From Hofstenia miamia (Eukaryota > Xenacoelomorpha > Acoela), in NCBI GenBank assembly GCA_004352715.1, contig SCFE01000012.1, positions 629,392 to 693,391 on the forward strand: a DNA stretch of 64,000 nt, written 5' to 3'. Every line of letters starts with the position of its first letter. Positions within the stretch are counted from its first letter, which is position 1. The notes beneath the pieces were generated by a model that saw only the letters and a program-made list of their open reading frames with translations, did no database searches and had not been told where the DNA came from. Position numbers and translations under genes: made by a program. Below, one piece after another: positions 22,634 to 33,227 of the stretch.

Positions 22634-23842
22634 ATGACTGACTTCAGAAATCCAACAATTCTAGAAAGAAATGAATACATTAGATTTGATCTCCAGACTC
22701 CAATAATAATTCCTGCAGCAGGTAATATTCAAAATAAAAACAATTATAAGTTTACAGTTGATAATTCTACAGATATAATACCTTATGATTGGTTTAATGC
22801 TTATATAGATGTGAAATTTAAAATAGTTAAACTTGATAACACAGGATTTGTTACAGCAGATAATGTTACCATTAGTGGTGATGTCTACTCACTTTTTAAC
22901 AGAGTATTTGTTGAATACAATAATACTACTACTACAAATCTTACTAATTTTTCAAAAGTTGCCCATTTACACAACATTCTTGAGTATTCAGAATCTTATT
23001 TGAACACTGCGCAAAATGAATTCTTCTATAAGGACAATAATGATAAGATAGAACTTCTAAAAGATGGAAATGAAATTAATACAATTTTTTATCTCAGTAA
23101 AGTTGATTTTTTCAGAGGTCTAAAACATAGTATCTTACCTGCAGGTAAGGTTCAAATAAATCTTGAATTAGCAAAAGATGATAATGTAATATTTAATCCA
23201 GCAGGAAATGGAAAACTAGTTGTCACTCAATTACGTCTCTTTGTACCACAATTAGCATTCAATCCTAGTGGACGGAAGATGTATTTGAATAGTTTTATAA
23301 ATAATAAATGGGTGTATATAAGAAACACATTAGAGGAATCTAATCCTATAAATCAACAATCAGGCATATTTAGAATAAGTAATTCAATACAAAAACCTAG
23401 ATATGTTTTCATCTATACCATCACTGAAAATAAAATTAATAATCAAGGCACAGATGAATTTGATTTTGATACCTTTAATTCTACTGAAATTTCTTCATGT
23501 CAGTTAGAATTAGGAAACGATAATTTTTATCCACAGGTAGAGATTCATCCAACTAGTGAATTTCCAAGATTATATACAGAATTTGTTAGATATAATGACG
23601 GTGTCAATGACTTTTCAACAGGTACATTTATCAAGCCTTCTGATTTTAAGGAGAAATATGGAATAATTGTATTTGATTTATCTAAACAAAAAGATACATC
23701 TCGAAATGCTATCAATGAAATTAGATTTCGATATACTTTACAAGGTGCTCCTGCAGATCCATTTAAATTCTATGCGTTGATTATGTATGAACAAGACATA
23801 TCTGTAAATACAACATCCAATCGAACTACTTTAACATTTTAA
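22634..23842 (+). CDS. Intact double-jelly-roll major-capsid-like protein
   Basis: This is an uninterrupted frame of 402 codons, the longest clean coding sequence in the window. It is Asn/Thr-rich, has no signal peptide or membrane segment, and looks like alternating beta strands and polar loops. Segments shared, to my knowledge, with double-jelly-roll capsid proteins of Polinton-like elements integrated in animal genomes are YDWFNAYIDVKFKI (residues 51-64), ILEYSESYLNTAQNEFFY (115-132), FFRGLKHSILPAGKVQINLEL (159-179, given here only as landmarks) and VTQLRLFVPQLAFN (197-210). Residues 40-60 would be the first jelly-roll strands. It starts at the first ATG, 10 bp after a TATA-like box. Neighbours are a small conserved frame, a Polinton-type polymerase fragment and an HUH Rep fragment, so it is probably part of a mostly lost virus-like element. 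The intact frame implies recent insertion or retained use. No protease, ATPase or integrase of such an element is seen nearby. Confidence 0.7.
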   Translation: MTDFRNPTILERNEYIRFDLQTPIIIPAAGNIQNKNNYKFTVDNSTDIIPYDWFNAYIDVKFKIVKLDNTGFVTADNVTISGDVYSLFNRVFVEYNNTTTTNLTNFSKVAHLHNILEYSESYLNTAQNEFFYKDNNDKIELLKDGNEINTIFYLSKVDFFRGLKHSILPAGKVQINLELAKDDNVIFNPAGNGKLVVTQLRLFVPQLAFNPSGRKMYLNSFINNKWVYIRNTLEESNPINQQSGIFRISNSIQKPRYVFIYTITENKINNQGTDEFDFDTFNSTEISSCQLELGNDNFYPQVEIHPTSEFPRLYTEFVRYNDGVNDFSTGTFIKPSDFKEKYGIIVFDLSKQKDTSRNAINEIRFRYTLQGAPADPFKFYALIMYEQDISVNTTSNRTTLTF

Positions 23843-24285
23843 GGAAAATAATTTTGGAAAAATATTTTCTTTTTTCTTTAATGTAATGCTAAAATTTTTA
23901 ATGAGACCTGTACCTGTCGATCTGACGTGAAACAGACATTGATTCAAAATATTTAAAGATTTTTATTGATCAAAAACATATTGGTACATAGTTAAAATGG
24001 GGGTATAATTGAATAATTATTTATACGGGTAAGGCCGTAGTTTTTTTGACCCATGGCTGCCAAATCCAGAATTTCTAAAAAACGCCTTTTTTCTTAACAA
24101 AATCAATAGAAAAGTGTAAAAAGTCATTGAAAAATGATTATTATTAGAAACCCGTATATACACAACCCTGCTNAAACTGATCATTTTGAGAAAGCTGCAT
24201 ATATACAACCCTATATTTTATTACACTCTTAACATTTAAATAATTTGGATTTCGCAAAATTTTTTCAACAACTGGTGCACTATTA
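23843..24285. other. Spacer after the capsid gene
   Basis: An AT-rich tail with TTTTCTTTTTTCTTTAATG directly follows the capsid stop. The remainder includes a single N at 24173 with CCCGTATATACACAACCCT on one side and a similar phrase on the other. No gene is seen. Confidence 0.4.
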
Positions 24286-24289
24286 ATTT

Positions 24290-25005
24290 CTAATGAAAAT
24301 TGGAGAGCTTCACTCGATTCTAGAAAATTTGTAGTACTAGCTTGCTTAGATCTCTTAAAAGCTTTGGTTGAATTAATTATAACATATTAATTGAAGAACT
24401 ATCTTAGGATTTTCTCGTTCTAAGCAATTGATAACTATTTACCTCAATCAAAGATTCCAGAGAGTTAAATTGCATGATGTTTCTTCAGAATGGTACCGAT
24501 TTACAATGGGATGACTGAAGGTACGATTCTAGATCCTATTCTTTTTAGTATTTATGTAAATAACACGCATTCTATAACTAAATGCAATTTAATCCAATAT
24601 GTCGATGACACCTGCATTTTCAGTGATAACTTATCAATGCACTTCTTAATTTTAGGTAGGTCCATTTTTGGGTTCTTGCGCTCAAATAATTTAATTAGCA
24701 TACTCATATCCCGGTGCTTGCATATTAGAGCACCAGCAGATGATTGGACTCTTTCCCAGAACAAAAATTGAAAGTCTTCGTGCAAATTGGAAAAGATGCC
24801 ATCCCTAATTATCTAACGAATTACGAAGCTAAGTTTTCTAAGCTTATTATAGCCATCAACCCTATATTAGCCCTGCTAAAAATTTTCAAGGTAAAATTCC
24901 ACCTTTTTACAACAAATTACATCAAGGCACAAATGAAGCAGTTAAAGTTAATAAGATCATTTTCAAATTATCTGAACAATTAAAATTTTCGGTTTGTAGG
25001 TTATT
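24290..25005 (+). pseudogene. LINE RT fragment with YVDD box
   Basis: Forward frames read NWRASLDSRKFVVLACLDLL, matching the RT block that normally reads FVVLVFLDLSKAFD. After stops, 24490-24771 gives MTEGTILDPILFSIYVN and NLIQYVDDTCIFSDN, where YVDD is the catalytic box and the preceding block corresponds to VPQGSILGPLLFxIYIND. The copy is short, lacks N- and C-terminal parts and has frameshifts. It resembles the LINE remnants in the first 12 kb in type but not closely in sequence. Confidence 0.75.
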
Positions 25006-25236
25006 CACTAAGGTCGTTAACAGTCGCCTTTTTACAAAAGATGGTATTCATTTTTAGACAATTGAATTGGAAAATTTGTCACCATCATTAAGTTTTTCTT
25101 CAAACCGTCATATAGTCGCAAAATGAAGTTCTGCAATACCAAGCCAAAGAACCATACCACTTTTGAAAGTTTCGCGTCTAGATTTCTGCCACCCTTAATT
25201 AGCAACATGCTGCGCTATTTGTATGCTTAACCGTGT

Positions 25237-25414
25237 TGTATTGGTTACGTTTATATCATATTTGCCTGGGATGTACTGGCACACTAGTTAATATTTACCA
25301 TGATACGTCCTGGCATACTTGTCACCCTGTAGTGTATATTGTATATAATTGTAATCTTTGTCGCTTGTGTTTTAAAAAAACGATTTTACTCATTGGTACT
25401 GTCAAATCATTACA
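25237..25414 (+). repeat. 5' LTR (178 bp)
   Basis: Starts TGTATTGGTTACGTTTATAT and ends ATCATTACA, giving TG...CA termini. It aligns with the right LTR except for a short indel near 25290 and several substitutions. Confidence 0.85.
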
Positions 25415-25769
25415 TGGTGACAGAGNNNNNNNNNNNNNNNNNNNNNNNNNNNNNNNNNNNNNNNNNNNNNNNNNNNNNNNNNNNNNNNNNNNNNNNNNNN
25501 NNNNNNNNNNNNNNNNNNNNNNNNNNNNNNNNNNNNNNNNNNNNNNNNNNNNNNNNNNNNNNNNNNNNNNNNNNNNNNNNNNNNNNNNNNNNNNNNNNNN
25601 NNNNNNNNNNNNNNNNNNNNNNNNNNNNNNNNNNNNNNNNNNNNNNNNNNNNNNNNNNNNNNNNNNNNNNNNNNNNNNNNNNNNNNNNNNNNNNNAATAT
25701 GTTAAGAACCCAGGCAAAACACTGCAATTTTGGACCACTCGAAGATAGTTTTATTCGGGATCGAATTTA

Positions 25770-26399
25770 AGACACCCGATTGCAAGAAAGACTTTTGAGA
25801 GAACCCAATATCGATCTCCAAAAAACTACTCAATTCTGTTGCGGAGCTGAGGAAACGACCGAACATTTACGGCAACTGAATATTGATGATGAAGATGTTA
25901 ACACCAAACAAGAAATTGATGCTATTAGACGAAGAAAGAATCAGTTAAGCACGCAATATTATGAATGTAGACAATGTTGAAGGAATCATGCGGCTAGAAA
26001 TGGTCCAGCATTCGGAAAAAGTGTAATAAATGCGGCAAGTCGAACCATTTCGCGGTAAAATGCAGAGCCCATTTGCAAAGAAACTCTTTTCACTACAAAA
26101 GACGCCAAGATTTTGACAACTTGGATGAAGAAGATGTACAAAGTGAAGACGAATCAAATTATGAATGCGATGTGATTCATTCGTCAAAGGGAAAAACAAG
26201 AAATAAAGATATTACAACAACTATCCTAATTGAGGACTATCCCCTTAACATCAAATTTGAATGTGGTGCTCAATGTAATGTCTCACCATTAAAAATCCTA
26301 AAAGAAATTGAAAAGAAGTCTAACAAAAAGATACCAATATCACGATCTCGTGGCAAGCTTACTGGTTATAACAGACAGAATATTCCAATCAGTGGATAA
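25770..26399 (+). pseudogene. Gypsy gag C-terminus and protease remnant
   Basis: At 25780-25980 a frame ends in QYYECRQC, and after a stop the next frame gives KKCNKCGKSNHFAVKCRA. CxxCxxxxHxxxxC is the retroviral-type zinc knuckle of Gag. From 26073 a frame of about 108 codons contains LNIKFECGAQCNVSPLKIL. This is the protease active-site region, normally xDTGAQxNV, but the catalytic Asp-Thr has become Glu-Cys, so the protease would be inactive. The upstream capsid part of Gag falls in the N run. Confidence 0.75.
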
Positions 26400-26439
26400 T
26401 TAAAATTACCTACTGTCATAGGAACGAATAAGCGAAAAT

Positions 26440-27790
26440 TAAATGTGAAATTCTTAGTTGTTCCAACTAATAACAAGGCTATTCTAGGCCTAAACACTTC
26501 GTTGAAATCAGAAATACTGAGAGTAAGATTCAAGAAACCGGAGGAGAACGAAATACACGCTATCAAAACTCGAGAGATTCGAACCCTTTTCGGATGGGGT
26601 TTGGAACGCAATAGACAATCACAAAACATCCGGGCCAACAAAAGATGTTTTAAAGGAGATATTGCAAAAATACAATGACGTTTTCTCTGGATATGGTAGA
26701 GTTCATGATGAGTATGAAATCCCCTTGAAGCGATTTGCAAGACCAATTATGCATCCCCCTAGAAGATACCCTTTGTCGTTAATTCCAAGGTTGAGAAGCA
26801 AGTTGAAAGATCCTCAAGCATCTGGAATAATTTCAAAGGTGGATGAAGCAACAGAATGGGTTGGTAGCATGGTAATTGTCGAAAAGTCTAACGGAGATTT
26901 AAAGATTACATTTGATAACAAAACACTGAACCAACAAATTAACCGAGAATACCACTATCCGCCTTCGAACGCAAGACTTCGAGAGTTCNTTCATGATGAG
27001 TACGAAATCCCCTTGAAGCGATTTGCAAGACCAATTATGCATCCCCCTAGAAGATACCCTTTATCTTTAATTCCAAGGTTAAGAAGCAAGTTGAAAGATC
27101 TTCAAGCATCTGGAATAATTTCAAAGGTGGATGAAGCAACAGAATGGGTTGGTAGCATGGTAGTTGTCGAAAAGTCTAATAGAGATTTAAGGATTACCTT
27201 TGATAACAAAACACTGAACCAACAAATTAACCGAGAATACCACTATCCGCCTTCGAACGCAAGACTTCGAGAGTTCTTCAATGGCAAGAAGTTTTTTACA
27301 GTCATGGATCTCTCAAATTGTTACTGGCATATTCTGTTAACAAGGTGTTCAGCACTCCTGTGTACCTTCAACACGCCATTTGGTCAATATTGTTGTAATT
27401 GACTACCGTTTGGAGGGTCATCTGCATCAGACAAATTGCAGAGTATGATTGATCAAGAGTTTGGAGACATAGAAAACGTAATCGCAATCCACGACGGCAT
27501 CTGCATAGCTACAGCGACAAGAGAAACTCATATTGAAACGAGCACTCTTAAGGAATATCAAACTTAATAGAAGAAAGATTCAACTGATGAAGAACACTGT
27601 AAAATATATGGGATTTATCATAAGTGACCGTGGATTTCATCCCGACCCAAATAAAGTACAAGTCATTGAAAGATACTCAACACCAACAGATAAACAGTCT
27701 CTTCAACGATTTCTTGGAATGGTCAACTATTTATCCAAGTTTATTCCTCACCAGATTGTTGCTGATAATGTAGTATATTTGCATCCCTAA
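26440..27790 (+). pseudogene. Gypsy reverse transcriptase
   Basis: Frames in order give KYNDVFSGYGRVHDEYEIPL, PRRYPLSLIPRLRSKL, SGIISKVDEATEWVGSMV, FFTVMDLSNCYWHI (normal DLxxxYxQI), LPFGGSSASDKLQ and IAIHDGICI (YxDD replaced by IHDG), then YMGFIISDRGFHPDPNKV and LQRFLGMVNYLSKFIP, the connection to RNase H. These are classic Ty3/gypsy RT blocks. The segment 26699-26988 is repeated at 26990-27275 across a single N, with only a few differences, and should be counted once. The copy is inactive because the catalytic aspartate pair is altered and stops are present. Confidence 0.85.
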
Positions 27791-28397
27791 TTTGTAAATT
27801 GATATTATGTGTCGATTTAGTAATATAGCGACGTTAAGCAATGTACAATTAGTGATTGAATATTCTTTGTATTTTGATTGGTTGCTCGTACAAGGAATCC
27901 ATATTGTTGGCATAATTTGAATTTCAGACATCACAGTAGTTTTAAATATTTGTTCTGCTATTACTCACCGTTTGATCATAAGTGAGTTATTGTTATCCAT
28001 TATTTGTAAATACTCAAATGTGTGATTTCTGCTTAATTTAAGTTTAGCTACCCTAGCTTCCAGTTGATTTTCTTTTAACTATTATAGATTTCCCCAGCCG
28101 TATATTTACTAACGTTATCTTTTAGCATTTTTCGGATAAGATAGTTTTTCCTAAAGTGCCCTATTATTTTCTTTTATTATCTTTATTATTTTATATGTAT
28201 TTGATCAACATGATCAACGCTTAAGGTATCACTCCGGTCGAAAGGTAAGATAACCTGAGGCTTTAAATGGTCCTCTGGTTTGACTCCTCTAGTCTAGGTG
28301 ATAGTAGGTATTAGGTATAAGGATGAGTATGGTTAGGAAGCGCGGTTTGCATGTAGCTATAATAATTGCATTTTCTCTAGTCTAAAATGAGCTGAGA
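27791..28397. other. Unassigned insert between gypsy RT and integrase parts
   Basis: After the RT connection the frame breaks and about 600 bp of unrelated sequence follows up to the 853-base N run. It has GC-richer phrases (AAGGTATCACTCCGGTCGAA, GGTCCTCTGGTTTGACTCCT) and no coding signal. It could be a nested LTR or another inserted element whose second end lies in the gap. Confidence 0.4.
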
Positions 28398-29250
28398 NNN
28401 NNNNNNNNNNNNNNNNNNNNNNNNNNNNNNNNNNNNNNNNNNNNNNNNNNNNNNNNNNNNNNNNNNNNNNNNNNNNNNNNNNNNNNNNNNNNNNNNNNNN
28501 NNNNNNNNNNNNNNNNNNNNNNNNNNNNNNNNNNNNNNNNNNNNNNNNNNNNNNNNNNNNNNNNNNNNNNNNNNNNNNNNNNNNNNNNNNNNNNNNNNNN
28601 NNNNNNNNNNNNNNNNNNNNNNNNNNNNNNNNNNNNNNNNNNNNNNNNNNNNNNNNNNNNNNNNNNNNNNNNNNNNNNNNNNNNNNNNNNNNNNNNNNNN
28701 NNNNNNNNNNNNNNNNNNNNNNNNNNNNNNNNNNNNNNNNNNNNNNNNNNNNNNNNNNNNNNNNNNNNNNNNNNNNNNNNNNNNNNNNNNNNNNNNNNNN
28801 NNNNNNNNNNNNNNNNNNNNNNNNNNNNNNNNNNNNNNNNNNNNNNNNNNNNNNNNNNNNNNNNNNNNNNNNNNNNNNNNNNNNNNNNNNNNNNNNNNNN
28901 NNNNNNNNNNNNNNNNNNNNNNNNNNNNNNNNNNNNNNNNNNNNNNNNNNNNNNNNNNNNNNNNNNNNNNNNNNNNNNNNNNNNNNNNNNNNNNNNNNNN
29001 NNNNNNNNNNNNNNNNNNNNNNNNNNNNNNNNNNNNNNNNNNNNNNNNNNNNNNNNNNNNNNNNNNNNNNNNNNNNNNNNNNNNNNNNNNNNNNNNNNNN
29101 NNNNNNNNNNNNNNNNNNNNNNNNNNNNNNNNNNNNNNNNNNNNNNNNNNNNNNNNNNNNNNNNNNNNNNNNNNNNNNNNNNNNNNNNNNNNNNNNNNNN
29201 NNNNNNNNNNNNNNNNNNNNNNNNNNNNNNNNNNNNNNNNNNNNNNNNNN

Positions 29251-29477
29251 AGCAGAAACAATAAGGAACTATAGTCCCGTAGACGATTTTGATGGGTTAG
29301 TTCAAGATTATGCATCCACTTCTCACAACCATCACCGAAGTAACAGGAAATGAAGAAGCACCAACAACGTCGGGAATCAACAATTCATCCATCCGTATAA
29401 AGGAGAGACCGCAAAGAGAAAGAAGACCTCCTCAATACTATGGTTGCCCAATAAATTCAAGCTATCACTTCAACTAA
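29251..29477 (+). pseudogene. Gypsy integrase C-terminal tail
   Basis: A forward frame reads ITEVTGNEEAPTTSG and later ERPQRERRPPQYYGC before a stop. The RPQRxRRPPxYY pattern is common at the extreme C-terminus of gypsy Pol proteins. The stop lies about 25 bp before the right LTR, next to the polypurine tract, as expected. The catalytic integrase core must lie in the N run or be lost. Confidence 0.7.
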
Positions 29478-29500
29478 GAACTAGTGAAAAAGGAGGATTT

Positions 29501-29674
29501 TGTATTGGTTACGTTTACCTCATATTTGCCTGGGATGTACTGGCACACTACTATTTACCGTGATGCGTCCTGGCATACTTGTCACCCTGTAGTGTCTATT
29601 GTATATAATTGTAATCTTTGTCGCTGGTGTTTTAATAGAACGATTTTACTCATTTGTACTGTAAAATCATTACA
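29501..29674 (+). repeat. 3' LTR (174 bp)
   Basis: Starts TGTATTGGTTACGTTTACCT and ends ATCATTACA. It is preceded by AAAAAGGAGGATTT, a polypurine-tract-like run. It is about 90-95% identical by eye to the left LTR, so the insertion is not recent. Confidence 0.85.
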
Positions 29675-29683
29675 GCAATAGCT

Positions 29684-30374
29684 CCATTCTATTTGACACT
29701 AACGTCATTCTATTTGGCAACAGTGTTATTCTATTTGGCAGAGTCAAAAAATAAATTCACAAAATAGTTTTTTAGCATTTCTATATAGTAAATTTTACTA
29801 ACTAATAAAGTCTCCTTGTAAGGGTGACAACAGCTATCATTGTGTATTTAAAACTCAAAATGTACCCAATTGTTTGTTCCCCAATTAAAAAATATCATTT
29901 TAAGTATACATGTAGCGTAGGTAATGTACAATTATACCATTCTGGGTAAGAAGGTTACTCTCTTAGAGATATATTTACCCTTGTCCAAAAAACCCAGATA
30001 CTGAGGATGAGTGGGCAAAGAAGAAAATAAGCATTGTGAATGTGTATGAAAATTGGTGTACCAATTTTTACAGGATTTATTAAGTCATTTATTTATTTAA
30101 TTAATACTTAATTGTACTGTTCATGCATGGCACACAACCAAGGAAAAATCCCAGATACATTTGCAGAAAAGGAAATTGTATTTTAATAGTGTTTTGTGAA
30201 GTTTTAGGTTTCATATACATGCATAGTATAATTACTTATTATAAATTATTTTTATGTCTATCTCTCTCTTGTGTACTTTTTAAATATATTTTTTTACTGC
30301 CAAATAAAATAACACTATTGCCAAATAGAATACCGTTAGCGCGAAATATAATGACGTTAGTGCCAAATAAAATG
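29684..30374. mobile_element. MITE with inverted clusters of a short tandem repeat
   Basis: The left side has three units of the type ATTCTATTTGGCAACAGTGT between 29684 and 29742. The right side (30297-30374) carries the same units in inverted orientation (GCCAAATAGAAT, ACGTTAGTGCCAAATAAAAT). The two sides pair as imperfect inverted repeats about 60-75 bases long, and the interior is non-coding. Clustered subterminal units are typical of transposase-binding arrays. It begins only about 10 bp after the gypsy 3' LTR. I cannot assign the superfamily. Confidence 0.6.
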
Positions 30375-30384
30375 GGAAATGGTA

Positions 30385-30596
30385 TAGAATTACCAGGCCC
30401 GTCATTTGACGGTTAATGAATTTTCTTTCTCTTTTAGCTCTGTACTGTCAAATATTACAAAGCCGTGATTTCTAGACTTAATATTTATCTGTTGTGAACC
30501 TATGAGTAAAGTTAGCTTATCCTTCAATACACTATTTAATCCGTCACGTCCAAATCTACCTAGAATTACCACACCAGTCAATTGACGGGTGAATAG
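30385..30596. repeat. Paired direct repeats, each with a GTCAATTGAC palindrome
   Basis: AGAATTACCAGGCCCGTCAT with TTGACGG at 30385-30412 recurs as AGAATTACCACACCAGTCAA with TTGACGGGTG at 30562-30592. Each contains a palindromic core of the CCGTCAATTGACGG type. They lie just upstream of the piggyBac-like relic and may mark an old transposon end. Confidence 0.5.
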
Positions 30597-30669
30597 CATT
30601 CACTTATTTCTCTACATTATTATTGGACAGTAATCGTTTTGTCAGGGAACAATAATAGCCAATAGTATC

Positions 30670-31440
30670 TTGCACACTCAGCACACACACAGATATTGTG
30701 AACACAGATTCAGAAAATTCTGGAAATTATGATTCTGAAGATGGGGATGTTGAAATGCAGCCAGCTAGCAATCTTGAAAGTGACTTCATCATCTGCTGAG
30801 AGTGAATCTAATTCTGATGATCAACTACACAGTGATGATGAAAATGTGAATCCTACAGCTCCTATTAAATTGAGAATAATATTTTTCGAACAACTGATGG
30901 AACTACATGGCATTTCGAAAGAAGCAGCGACATAACATGCTTCATACTATTACTGGACATCCTACTTATTCCATCTGTCCGGTGAATGATAGTCTTTGTC
31001 AGCCTTTCATCGATGAATGTATGCTTCCTCATATACCGAAGTTCATCAGTCTGCTGGACAATAAATGGACACTAATTCTGGATGAATTGAACACATTTAT
31101 CAGTTTGATAATTGCTCGCATTGAATTGGGTTCGCGGAATTTCCCAATATTGAGCTTGTGACATGAGGCTTAGTATGTTGAAATGAAGTCATTTTTTGGA
31201 AACAATTTTTGGAAATAATGAACTGAATAGTATTAAAATTCTTGTAGAAACTGAACAAAGAACTTCACTCACAGTGGAATAGTGCAAAAGGAATAAAAAT
31301 GTTGCTTTACTAAGTTATCTTTATAAAGAGGTAATGATTTCGGAGACCAATAACTCAAAACGCAAGCCTGAAACGGTATTGTACCAAAATAATAATAAAG
31401 TTGATGTAGGCCTGTGCTCAAAGGCTTTATTTGCTTAATT
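30670..31440 (+). pseudogene. piggyBac-like transposase relic
   Basis: Three frames contribute pieces in piggyBac order. First is an acidic N-terminus (SSSAESESNSDDQLHSDDEN). From 30907 follows FIDECMLPHIPKF and KWTLILDELNTFISLIIARI, which corresponds to the W-x-S-x-x-E-L-x-A-F-I-G-L block of DDE_Tnp_1_7 proteins. Near 31340 comes SKRKPETVLYQNNNKVDVG, which corresponds to the KPxIIxxYNxxKGGVD motif. The central region with the catalytic aspartates is missing, and frameshifts separate the pieces. The assignment is by motif order. Confidence 0.65.
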
Positions 31441-31444
31441 TATG

Positions 31445-33223
31445 CAAAGAATTGCGTAATATAAATGCCTAATCCCTAAGCTTAACTGTTGTCCCAAAAC
31501 TTTCAACACTTAGTTATTCTGCTAAATTAGGACCCGTAATATCCTCTATCTACTTTAGCTCTTAATATGTTTATTGAATTTATCCCGGAACTAGCGTTTT
31601 AAAAGTATATTTTGCCATAGATATTGTGTCGAAAAAATATCTCGTTGTAGAGCGGAATTCTATTTATGAAATTGAAGAAATAAATAATGACCTTGTAAAT
31701 AATTATTTCTTATGGAAAAAGAAATGATTTAAAAATATGATTGGATATATTTCTAACTACAGCTATTTTTTTAAAAAGTGTCGCTGTGCGATGTGAAGTT
31801 TTGAATCTATTGTTATTCCTAGATATTAAAATGTAATAAACAGATGTAATAGATATATTATTGAAATTAATCGTGTAGTCAGAAATGTTCGTTTTTTTCT
31901 AAAAAATTGGATTATGCAAAATTCAGGTTTATCACGTTAATACGCAACCGATGCATGCTAAAATAGTTGCTTAATTTCATACAAATCGATTCATACCTTT
32001 TACAGTATTATCTAAGGAATAATTTCCGCAGTAAAAGAATGTATGGTCAGGGTATTTGGGTATTTCACAGTCAATTCTTGATATTATAAGGAAAAATGGC
32101 ATAGAAAAAGATGCTTTTATACTAAAAAATGCCGAGAACGGAATGGGATTATTATCAAATCTGCAGAAGTCTAAGAGTAAATGATAGTGCAGAAGGAGTA
32201 TTTCATTCATTTAAAAATGCAAAGATACATTAACAAAAGACAAAAAGCAAAAACAATATTTGCACAATGGAACATGTATTAGACCCTATGAAGCGTGACT
32301 TGATGGCAAAATAACTGAATTTAATTCAATTATTTAATGTTTATACATTCTACCTATATTTTGAACTTTTTCCTTTGTTTTTATAAAATAAAAACAATGT
32401 GCATAGTAACTGTAGATATTGATTTATTTAAATTTATGATGTCATTTGATATTTATGTTACCTATTTGCAGTAAGCAAAGTCAAGTTATATGGAGATTGA
32501 AAAGGGAAAGAAAATGTTTTTGAGATCGGCCTAATATACATATCTAAAAAACTAGACATGATGATACAAATGACCACATTTTCAGCAAAATACAATTTTG
32601 ATGTTTTCTCTATATCAATTCTTTACATACATTTAGTCAGTTGTGAACGCTTAAGTTGTTAATTAATATGTGTTTGTACAATAACAACCAAAGATCTTTA
32701 GTTGCCATTTTTATTATAGTTAAAATATTGAAAACCAAAAGTAGTACTATCAATCATTATTATGGCTATTCTGCCGTGGCATTAACCCCCAGCATTAAAA
32801 AATAAATAAGTAACTTAACAATTTTTTTCGGTAATCCCAAACAAATATTTTTCTAGTAGAGTGTGTCAAACTGTATAATGAAGTCTACTTCACGCTTTTA
32901 TGCTATAATCGTTCAAAGAAATTAATAAAGTCCAACTAAGTTGTCTCCAATATGAAACTTGCATCCCGAATACATTAAAAAATTTTTTGTTTGGAATTGC
33001 TAAGCAATTGAATCGCCCAATTTCATTAATGAATGACACACTTCATTGCTAAATACATCATTAGCAGTAATAATTAATTAATTACTTCGCGTTCACGTCA
33101 ACATCATTGGCGTCATTCGTCTGACAACCAAATTGATCCCCCACTTATACCGATCAGATCAACTAAGTACAGATGATTGTGAATAGACAAGAGCGCTCAC
33201 TTCCACCTTAACTCTAATTTTCA
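31445..33223. other. AT-rich spacer, no gene seen
   Basis: No domain-bearing frame or paired repeat was found. A reverse frame at 31977-32210 has no recognisable features. Confidence 0.5.
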
Positions 33224-33227
33224 TTAA

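Larger units (their letters stand above)
25237..29674 (+). mobile_element. Ty3/gypsy LTR retrotransposon with short LTRs, degenerate
   Basis: Matching LTRs of about 175 bp bound an interior carrying gag zinc knuckle, protease, RT and integrase tail in the normal order. TGGTGACAGAG after the left LTR is in the primer-binding-site position. The purine tract AAAAAGGAGGA sits just before the right LTR. Coding regions contain frameshifts and stops. Two N runs (25426-25695 and 28398-29250) and an artefactual repeat at the single N at 26989 disturb it. The 5-bp flanks (CGTGT left, GCAAT right) do not match, so no target duplication is visible. Confidence 0.85.

Noticed and set aside
29684-30374. A CRISPR-like array of spaced short repeats
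   Set aside because: There are only about three units per side, they are inverted between the two sides, and the genome is animal; a MITE with subterminal repeats fits better.
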